Shown here in pieces: positions 13,611 through 19,075 of a stretch of DNA of 19,075 nt. Made by a program: the position numbers and the translations under genes. Source of the stretch: Actinomycetes bacterium (GTDB taxonomy: Bacteria > Actinomycetota > Acidimicrobiia > Acidimicrobiales > Microtrichaceae); contig JAEXGP010000026.1 of assembly GCA_023450775.1 (NCBI GenBank), positions 1-19,075 on the forward strand, in the 5' to 3' direction. Numbering within the stretch: the first letter of the stretch is position 1; the number at the start of each line of letters is the position of its first letter. Under the pieces are notes generated by a model, which worked only from the letters and a program-made list of their open reading frames with translations, ran no database searches and was not told where the DNA came from.

Positions 13611-14534
13611 ATGGATCGGAAGCAGCTCCGGGCGTTCGTCGCCGTCGCCGAGCACCACTCGTTCTCCGCGGGCGCCAGGGCGCTCGGCACCGTGCAGTCG
13701 AACGTGTCGGCCCACATCGCCCGGCTGGAGAAGGAGCTCGGCGTCACGCTGATCGATCGGGCGACCAACGACCCCACCGACGAGGGTCGGGCCGTCCTCG
13801 AGCGAGCCCGGCGCATCGAGGCCGAGTTCGAGGCGCTCGACGCCGATGTGGCCTCGCTGCGCGATGTCGTCTCCGGATCCGTCCGCCTGGGTGCGATCGG
13901 CACCACGGCCCGCTGGCTGGTCGCTCCCCTGCTCACCTCGGTCACCGAGCGCTATCCCGAGATCCGAGTCATCGTGCTCGACGCCACCACGTCGTCGCTC
14001 GTGCTCAACCTGGTGTCGGGCACGGTGGACCTGGCGGTCGTGAACCTCCCGATCGACGAGCCCGACCTCATCGTGGAGCCGTTGTTCGACGAGGACCGGA
14101 TCCTCATCGTCCCCGCCGGGCACCCGCTCTACGACCGGGAGTCGATCACCCTCGAGGAGCTCGCCGGCCACGACCTGCTGCTCGAGGCCCGGGGCACGGC
14201 GTTCCGCGACGTCCTCGACCACGCCGCGGCCGAGCAGGGCATCGAGCTGTCGCCCAAGGCAGAGCTCGACGGCATGCGGCTGCTCGCGTCGCTGGTCTTC
14301 GCCGGCTTCGGCGCCGGGATCGTCCCCGCGTCGGCGATCCCGCCCAACCTGGACGGCAGCTGGCGTCGCATCCCGGTCGAGGGCGTCCCGGGGCGCAGCG
14401 TGGGACTGGCCCGACGCCGGCGGGGCCTGCTCACCGCGGCGCAGCGGGTGGTGGCCGACCAGATCCGCCACATCATCGCCGACGGGGCGGCCGACGTCCC
14501 CGGCGTGTACCCGACGGTCCGCCTGCCCGGCTGA
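13611..14534 (+). CDS. LysR-family transcriptional regulator
   Basis: A 307-residue LysR-type regulator. The winged helix-turn-helix covers about 1-60, with FSAGARALGTVQSNVSAHIARLEKELG as its core. The periplasmic-binding-protein-like effector domain covers about 88-295 (GSVRLGAIGTTARWLVAPLL onward). The effector is not evident. The ATG at 13611 gives the canonical MDRKQLRAFVAVAEHHSFS N-terminus; an in-frame TTG at 13593 would add six residues and is unlikely. No ribosome-binding site is present, and TATCGT eight bases upstream suggests leaderless translation. It faces the small RNA divergently, as LysR genes often face a target. Citrate synthase lies 160 bp downstream on the same strand and is another possible target. 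Confidence 0.93.
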   Translation: MDRKQLRAFVAVAEHHSFSAGARALGTVQSNVSAHIARLEKELGVTLIDRATNDPTDEGRAVLERARRIEAEFEALDADVASLRDVVSGSVRLGAIGTTARWLVAPLLTSVTERYPEIRVIVLDATTSSLVLNLVSGTVDLAVVNLPIDEPDLIVEPLFDEDRILIVPAGHPLYDRESITLEELAGHDLLLEARGTAFRDVLDHAAAEQGIELSPKAELDGMRLLASLVFAGFGAGIVPASAIPPNLDGSWRRIPVEGVPGRSVGLARRRRGLLTAAQRVVADQIRHIIADGAADVPGVYPTVRLPG

Positions 14535-14656
14535 CGCCCGCAGGCGCCCGGACGAGCCGCGACACCGCCGCCGAACCGCCGTCCCGCCGGTCTGGAGGCA
14601 GCGTGAACCGGGGATGAAAACCGCTCGCGGCGGCGGGCACCCCCTCCACCGCGCCG

Positions 14657-14662
14657 TAACAT
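14657..14662 (+). promoter_or_regulatory. Candidate -10 element for citrate synthase
   Basis: TAACAT fits TANNNT and would give a leader of about 25-30 bases ahead of the GTG at 14695. The -35 is not convincing. Confidence 0.3.
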
Positions 14663-14694
14663 GGCGAGGACGATCCCTCCCCCAGGAGACGCAC

Positions 14695-15960
14695 GTGGCC
14701 GACAGCATCACCATCACCGACAACCGAACGGGGGAATCGCTCGAGGTACCCATCCTGGACGGCGGGATCGATGCCAAGGCCTGGGCCAAGCTCCTGCCGG
14801 GCATCTGGTTCCACGACCCGTCCTTCGGTGCCACGTCCGGTGCGGCGTCCTCGATCACCGAGCTCGACGGCGAGGCCGGCTTCCTGCGCTACCGCGGCTA
14901 CCCGATCGAGCAGCTGGCCGAGTCCTCCAGCTACCTCGAGGTCGCCTACCTGCTGATCCACGGCGAGCTGCCCACGCCCGAGCAGTTCGAGGCCTGGCGC
15001 TACGAGATCACCCACCACACGTTCATCCACGAGAACGTGCGCAAGCGCTTCATGGAGGGCTTCCACCACGACGCCCACCCCATGGGCATGCTCGTCTCGA
15101 CGATCGCCGCCCTGTCGACCTTCTATCCCGAGGCCCGGGAGCTGACGCCCGACGTCGTCATGAAGCAGGTCGTCCGACTGATCGCCAAGATGCCCACGCT
15201 GGCCGCCGGCGCCTACCGCCACAGCGTCGGCATGCCGTTCGTCTACCCCGACAACAGCCTGGACTTCGCGGCCAACTTCCTGTCGATGATGTGGAAGACC
15301 GCCGAGCCCCGCTACGACGCCAACCCCGTGCTGGCCCGGGCGCTCGACGTGCTGTTCATCCTCCACGCGGACCACGAGCAGAACTGCTCGACCACCGCCA
15401 TGCGCACGGTCGGCAGCTCCCACGCCGATCCCTACGTGGCCACCGCGGCCGCGACCGCGGCGCTCTACGGTCCCCGCCACGGCGGCGCCAACGAGGCCGT
15501 GATCCGCATGCTCACCCAGATCGGCTCCGTGGACGCCGTCCCGGCCTACGTCGAGCGGGTGAAGCAGGGCGACGTGCGCCTGCAGGGCTTCGGTCACCGC
15601 GTCTACAAGAACTACGACCCCCGGGCCCGCATCATCAAGAAGACGGCCGACGAGGTCTTCGAGGTCACCGGCAAGAACCCGCTGCTCGACATCGCCCTGA
15701 AGCTCGAGGAGGTGGCGCTGTCGGACTCGTACTTCACGGACCGCAAGCTCTACCCGAACGTCGACTTCTACTCGGGCCTGATCTACCAGGCGATGGGCTT
15801 CCCCATGGACATGTTCACCGTGCTGTTCGCCATCCCGCGGACCGCCGGCTGGCTGTCGCACTACATGGAGCTGCTCGACCAGGACAGCCGCATCTACCGG
15901 CCCCGCCAGCTCTACGTGGGCCACCCGGTGCGCGACTACACGCCGATCGAGCGCCGCTGA
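14695..15960 (+). CDS. gltA: Citrate synthase
   Basis: Citrate synthase condenses oxaloacetate and acetyl-CoA to citrate, the entry step of the TCA cycle. The 421-residue protein belongs to the long, E. coli GltA-like bacterial type. Catalytic residues are His262 (GPRHGGANEAV), His301 (GFGHRVYKNYDPRA) and Asp357 (PNVDFYSG), matching E. coli His264, His305 and Asp362. The HADHEQNCSTTAMRTVGSSH block (224-243) is also typical. The frame is open upstream to 14614, but the GTG at 14695 has AGGAG at 14684-14688 with six bases spacing and gives the expected N-terminus VADSITITDNRTGE. The gene follows a LysR regulator and converges with the zinc-ribbon membrane protein, 48 bp away. The second TCA-cycle enzyme, aconitase, is 4.9 kb upstream. 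Confidence 0.97.
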   Translation: MADSITITDNRTGESLEVPILDGGIDAKAWAKLLPGIWFHDPSFGATSGAASSITELDGEAGFLRYRGYPIEQLAESSSYLEVAYLLIHGELPTPEQFEAWRYEITHHTFIHENVRKRFMEGFHHDAHPMGMLVSTIAALSTFYPEARELTPDVVMKQVVRLIAKMPTLAAGAYRHSVGMPFVYPDNSLDFAANFLSMMWKTAEPRYDANPVLARALDVLFILHADHEQNCSTTAMRTVGSSHADPYVATAAATAALYGPRHGGANEAVIRMLTQIGSVDAVPAYVERVKQGDVRLQGFGHRVYKNYDPRARIIKKTADEVFEVTGKNPLLDIALKLEEVALSDSYFTDRKLYPNVDFYSGLIYQAMGFPMDMFTVLFAIPRTAGWLSHYMELLDQDSRIYRPRQLYVGHPVRDYTPIERR

Positions 15961-15977
15961 TCCCCGCGCCCGACGGG

Positions 15978-15992
15978 GCGCCCGCCGGGCGC
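15978..15992. terminator. Short GC hairpin after citrate synthase
   Basis: GCGCCC (15978-15983) pairs with GGGCGC (15987-15992) around GCC, within the 48-bp gap between convergent genes. There is no T-tract, so it is only a weak terminator candidate. Confidence 0.35.
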
Positions 15993-16008
15993 ATGCCCAG
16001 GCCGTCGG

Positions 16009-16812
16009 TCAGGGCGCTGCGGGGGCGCTGAACGACGCGACCATCCGCTCGTGCAGCTCGGCGAGCTCCGGGCTGGAGGCGGCGTCGCCCACCGTGACCA
16101 GCATGTAGGGCACGTCGCCGACCTCGACGAGCCGCACGAACGAGATGCCCTTCTGACCGGTGGCCACGGTGCCCACGATCTCGGCGTCGATCGCCGGACC
16201 GTACGGCGTCTCCACCGGCGTCCGGTTGGAGATCACCGCGTCGCTGAAGGAGGTGGCCGCGGCACCGTCGATGCCGCGGTCCAGGTCGTACGAGGAGCCG
16301 GGCGGCAGCACGTAGCGGAGGGCGCTCGACGAGTGCGAGGAGGTCTGCGACATGACTCCCTCGATGCTGACGCCGGCCGGCAGGCCCTTCTCCGATCCCA
16401 CGTCGAGCGGCTCGACCGGACCGGGCAGCTCGACGCTGAAGGCCCCGTCGGGCTCCCGGTAGGACGTCCAGCCGACGGCCTCGGGGTCGACGTCGGTCGA
16501 CGCGGTCGTGCCCACGAACGAGAGGGCCACCACGCCGAGGATCACCACCAGCGCCACGCCGCCGACGGCGATCGCCGCGACCTTCAGGCCGTTCACGGGG
16601 TGGCGCGGCGGCGACGGGTTCACGAACGTGGCGGGCCGGGCCTGCGTGGCGGTGGCCGTTCCCGTCCCCGGACCGGGCGCGTCGGGGTCGAACGACGGGA
16701 TCGCGCCCCACGGCCCGGCGGGCTGCTCCGGCACCGTCGCGGGCTGCTTGCAGACCCCGCAGATGTCAGCGCCGTCCTGGACGATGAACTGGCAGTGCGG
16801 ACACGTCCTCAT
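16009..16812 (-). CDS. Zinc-ribbon single-pass membrane protein, unknown function
   Basis: A 267-residue protein. It opens with a zinc ribbon, CPHC at 4-7 and CGVC at 18-21. A Pro/Gly/Thr-rich linker to about 74 follows, then one membrane segment at about 76-100 and a C-terminal domain of about 165 residues that should lie outside the cytoplasm. The outer domain has a lipoprotein-like beta pattern (DGAFSVELPGPVEPLD, FVRLVEVGDVPYMLVTVGD) but no known active site. The layout resembles actinobacterial proteins that couple a cytoplasmic metal knuckle to an outer sensory or scaffold domain, but no function can be given. The ATG at 16812 has GGAAG five bases upstream and places the first Cys at residue 4. 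It is divergent from the acyl-CoA dehydrogenase, with 99 bp between starts. Confidence 0.8.
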   Translation of the reverse strand: MRTCPHCQFIVQDGADICGVCKQPATVPEQPAGPWGAIPSFDPDAPGPGTGTATATQARPATFVNPSPPRHPVNGLKVAAIAVGGVALVVILGVVALSFVGTTASTDVDPEAVGWTSYREPDGAFSVELPGPVEPLDVGSEKGLPAGVSIEGVMSQTSSHSSSALRYVLPPGSSYDLDRGIDGAAATSFSDAVISNRTPVETPYGPAIDAEIVGTVATGQKGISFVRLVEVGDVPYMLVTVGDAASSPELAELHERMVASFSAPAAP

Positions 16813-16911
16813 GTCGGCTTCCGATCTCCTGCTCCCATGACGGTGGATCGGCGCCCCGACCACCACGCTTGAGAACATCGCCGTCCGTACGGGTGCCGCC
16901 GGGCTGGCAGC

Positions 16912-18030
16912 ATGACCGCCGTGGACTACTCCTGGCCGGACGACGTGCAGCAGCTCGCGGACGAGGCCGCCGAACTGGGACGGCAGGTGGCCGCCGACCT
17001 GGCGGTGCGGGAGGACTCGTGGCTGATCGGCACGTCCCGGGAGTTCTCGCTGGAGCTCGCCCGGCGGGGCTGGCTGGGCATGACGTGGCCGGTCGAGGAG
17101 GGCGGCGGCGGACGCTCGCCGCTCGAGCGGTTCGCCGTGTTCGAGGCGCTGATCTCCGAGGGTGCGCCGCTGGCCACGTCGTGGTTCGCCGACCGCCAGA
17201 TCGGCCCGACGCTCCTGCAGTTCGGCACGCCCGAGCAGCGCCGGCGGTGGCTGCCCGACATCATCGCCGGCACCTCGGCGTGGTCGATCGGCATGAGCGA
17301 ACCCGACGCCGGCTCCGACGTGGCGTCGCTGCGCACCCGGGCGGTCCGCGCGGGCGACCGCTGGGTGGTCGAGGGACAGAAGATCTGGACGTCCGGCGCC
17401 GCCGACGCGGACTGGTGCTACCTCATCGCCCGGACCGATCCCGACGCGCCGCCGCACGCGGGCCTGTCGGAGCTGGTCGTCGACCTCCACTCCCCCGGCA
17501 TCGACATCCGCCCGATCGTCGACGCCACCGGCAACGCGCACTTCTGCGAGGTGCACCTGGACGGCGTGGAGGTCCCGGCCGACCACCTGATCGGCGCGGA
17601 GAACGGCAGCTTCAAGCAGGTCATGCGCCAGATGGAGCACGAGCGGGGCGGCATCGATCGGCTGGTGTCGAACCGGCGGCTCTACCTGGACGTCGTGCGC
17701 TCGGCGCCGGTCGAGGATCCGGTGCTGCGCCAGGAGGTGGCGGCGCTCGAGTCGGGCTACCGGATCGGCCGGCTGCTGGTGCTGCGCGAGGTGCTCGGGC
17801 AGGCGCCGCCCGGCTTCTCGGCCGTGACCAAGACGTTCTGCACCGAGTTCGAGCAGCGGGTCGCCGACGTGTGCGCCAGGATCTGCGGTGCGGACGCCAC
17901 GCTGTGGGACCGGGTGGCCCGCAACGTCTGCTACGCCCCCGCCTACACGATCATGGGCGGGACGACCTCGATCCTCCGCAACATCATCGGGGAGAGGGTG
18001 CTGGGCCTGCCGAGGGAACCCAGGCCCTGA
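16912..18030 (+). CDS. Acyl-CoA dehydrogenase family protein
   Basis: A 372-residue flavoprotein of the acyl-CoA dehydrogenase family, which oxidises acyl-CoA thioesters at the alpha-beta bond and passes electrons to ETF. The three family domains are present: an N-terminal helical part, the FAD-contacting MSEPDAGSDVASL (128-140) with KIWTSGAADADW (157-168), and the C-terminal helices ending GGTTSILRNIIGERVLGLPREP. At the position of the medium-chain enzyme's C-terminal catalytic Glu there is Gly. A base could instead come from Glu244 in MEHERGG, as in isovaleryl-CoA dehydrogenase-like members. The substrate is unknown. The ATG at 16912 has only weak ribosome-binding sequence. The last 33 bp of the gene, including the stop, belong to a 37-bp repeat found again downstream. 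An acyl-CoA synthetase gene converges on it. Confidence 0.93.
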   Translation: MTAVDYSWPDDVQQLADEAAELGRQVAADLAVREDSWLIGTSREFSLELARRGWLGMTWPVEEGGGGRSPLERFAVFEALISEGAPLATSWFADRQIGPTLLQFGTPEQRRRWLPDIIAGTSAWSIGMSEPDAGSDVASLRTRAVRAGDRWVVEGQKIWTSGAADADWCYLIARTDPDAPPHAGLSELVVDLHSPGIDIRPIVDATGNAHFCEVHLDGVEVPADHLIGAENGSFKQVMRQMEHERGGIDRLVSNRRLYLDVVRSAPVEDPVLRQEVAALESGYRIGRLLVLREVLGQAPPGFSAVTKTFCTEFEQRVADVCARICGADATLWDRVARNVCYAPAYTIMGGTTSILRNIIGERVLGLPREPRP

Positions 18031-18032
18031 CC
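17996..18032 (+). repeat. 37-bp direct repeat, copy 1 (gene 3' end)
   Basis: The last 11 codons of the dehydrogenase and its stop codon are covered. A small inverted repeat, GGGCCTG (18003-18009) and CAGGCCC (18021-18027), lies inside. An identical copy starts 97 bp downstream. Confidence 0.9.
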
Positions 18033-18092
18033 GCCACTCTGCCGGCAGGCCCAGCTCGACCTCAGGGGCGGCCGGGCGGGGTCGGAGGACGT

Positions 18093-18129
18093 GGGTGCTG
18101 GGCCTGCCGAGGGAACCCAGGCCCTGACC
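18093..18129 (+). repeat. 37-bp direct repeat, copy 2 (intergenic)
   Basis: This is a perfect copy of 17996-18032 with unrelated flanks, ending 2 bp before the stop of the convergent synthetase gene. It repeats the codons for VLGLPREPRP and TGA but has no dehydrogenase-like sequence before them, so it is a duplicated tail and not a second gene. Confidence 0.9.
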
Positions 18130-18131
18130 CG

Positions 18132-19075
18132 TCAGGCGAGGTGGCGGACCGGGGGTTCGCCCTGGGGTGCGCCGATCGTGATCGTCACGTCGGTAATGAA
18201 CGCGGTGGGGCCCGACACGATGACGGGGTCGGCGACGATCCGGTGGATCTCGTCGACCGACTCGGCGAGCGCGGCCAGGCGGTGGACGAGCGCCACGACC
18301 GGCACCCGCGCCAACGGGTCGGTGAGCGCCCGGCCGATCGACGACGACGACACCATCACCGACGCGTCGGGCAGCGTGAGCGGCAGCACGCCCAGCTCCC
18401 ACGGGTCGAAGGCCGCGGCCGGGCCGCCGAGGCCCACCTCGACGGTGGCGGCACCGGCTGCGCGCTGCACGCGCACGGCCACGTCCAGTCCCTGCTCCAC
18501 GAACCGCTGCACGACGGCCGGCAGCATGCCGTCCGCGCCCAGGGCGGACTCCATGCGGGTCCAGGTGCTGCGCAGGTCGGCCTCGTCCGCGATGTCGAGC
18601 GCCACCCCGCTCAACGCCGTCCGCTTGCGGCGGTCACGCCGCTGCGCCTTGAGCGCCACCGGCCAGCCGAGATCTCGCGCCGCGGCCACCGCCTCGTCGG
18701 CCGTGCGGACCGTGCGCCGGTCGGCGATCGACAGTCCGAAGGACTCGAGCAGCGCCGCCTGCTGGTCGTGGTCGAGCTCGACCTCGTCGTCGCCGTTGCG
18801 CCACGACTCGACGAGCTGTCGTGCGGCGTCGCCGTCCGCGTCGCTGGGCGCGTCGTCGCCGTAGACGCGGGCCGTCGAGCGCCACTCGCCCACCGCGGCC
18901 AGCCGGCCCAACGCGTTCGCGGCGTGCTCGGGGAACGTGAAGACGGGCACGGCCACGTGGCCGTCGGGCGCGACCAGCCGTGCCGGCCGCTCGCCGCCGA
19001 CGGTGGCCGCCACGATCGTCAGGTCGCGCCGCGAGGCGGCGGTCGAGAGGATCTCCGACGAGAGCTCGGCCGGCG
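18132..19075 (-). CDS. NDP-forming acyl-CoA synthetase, C-terminal part (truncated by window)
   Basis: The frame is open from the right edge to TGA at 18132-18134, so about 313 C-terminal residues are visible and the start is outside. The visible part begins in the CoA-ligase-like alpha portion (RRDLTIVAATVGGERPARL, then VPVFTFPEHAANALGRLAAV). It runs into an ATP-grasp domain of the beta type (LLESFGLSIADR, ARDLGWPVALKAQ, then ALSGVALDIADEADL and MLPAVVQRFVEQGLDVAVRV). This order matches fused acetate- or acyl-CoA ligases (ADP-forming) and the related acetyltransferase-linked forms of actinobacteria. It would make acyl-CoA from a free acid, or be a non-catalytic relative; an N-terminal GNAT domain cannot be excluded. 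It converges with the acyl-CoA dehydrogenase, consistent with a shared acyl-CoA theme. Confidence 0.85.
   Translation of the reverse strand, partial: PAELSSEILSTAASRRDLTIVAATVGGERPARLVAPDGHVAVPVFTFPEHAANALGRLAAVGEWRSTARVYGDDAPSDADGDAARQLVESWRNGDDEVELDHDQQAALLESFGLSIADRRTVRTADEAVAAARDLGWPVALKAQRRDRRKRTALSGVALDIADEADLRSTWTRMESALGADGMLPAVVQRFVEQGLDVAVRVQRAAGAATVEVGLGGPAAAFDPWELGVLPLTLPDASVMVSSSSIGRALTDPLARVPVVALVHRLAALAESVDEIHRIVADPVIVSGPTAFITDVTITIGAPQGEPPVRHLA

Noticed and set aside
18031..18129. Remnant of a second acyl-CoA dehydrogenase pseudogene
   Set aside because: Only the last 33 bp plus 4 bp of flank are repeated; the 60 bp before the second copy do not encode dehydrogenase-like residues in any frame.

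Overview
The window is GC-rich throughout and reads like a chromosome segment of a high-GC actinobacterium, most likely of the Acidimicrobiia. That placement is an inference. It rests on the coaE-uvrB pair, a HAD phosphatase/acyltransferase fusion, an actinobacterial-style membrane protein family, TANNNT promoters placed for leaderless mRNAs, and a 6C-like small RNA. No transposase, integrase, phage gene, CRISPR array, tRNA or rRNA was seen.

Layout. 1-134: the 3' end of an unrecognised (+) gene. 141-320: a three-unit 60-bp palindromic repeat array. 361-3142 (-): coaE then uvrB. 3320-5855 (+): a membrane NarL-type histidine kinase and its LuxR-type response regulator. 5997-6441 (+): two Flp pilins separated by an intrinsic terminator. 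6531-6628: two strong hairpins. 6649-7386 (-): a GntR/UTRA regulator, divergent from a mitochondrial-type aconitase at 7561-9834 (+). 9849-9968: two more palindromic elements of the same fixed length as those at 141-320. 9993-11456 (+): a polytopic membrane protein. 11524-11730 (+): a small zinc-ribbon protein, followed by a long hairpin. 11820-13301 (-): a HAD phosphatase/PlsC-type acyltransferase. About 13412-13540 (-): the 6C-like small RNA. 13611-14534 (+): a LysR regulator. 14695-15960 (+): citrate synthase. 16009-16812 (-): a zinc-ribbon single-pass membrane protein. 16912-18030 (+): an acyl-CoA dehydrogenase whose last 37 bp recur 97 bp downstream. 18132-19075 (-): the C-terminal part of an NDP-forming acyl-CoA synthetase, cut by the window edge.

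The genes are mainly housekeeping and central metabolism: nucleotide excision repair, the last step of CoA synthesis, the first two TCA-cycle enzymes each beside a one-component regulator, phospholipid acylation, and acyl-CoA oxidation and activation. The two-component system lies directly upstream of the pilins and may control them. The most notable signals are non-coding. The first is the 6C-like RNA, with three C-rich loops instead of the usual two and a clear -35/-10 promoter divergent from the LysR gene. The second is a dispersed family of palindromes with fixed arm-to-arm spacing and covarying arms. Nothing here looks like a defence or mobile system.
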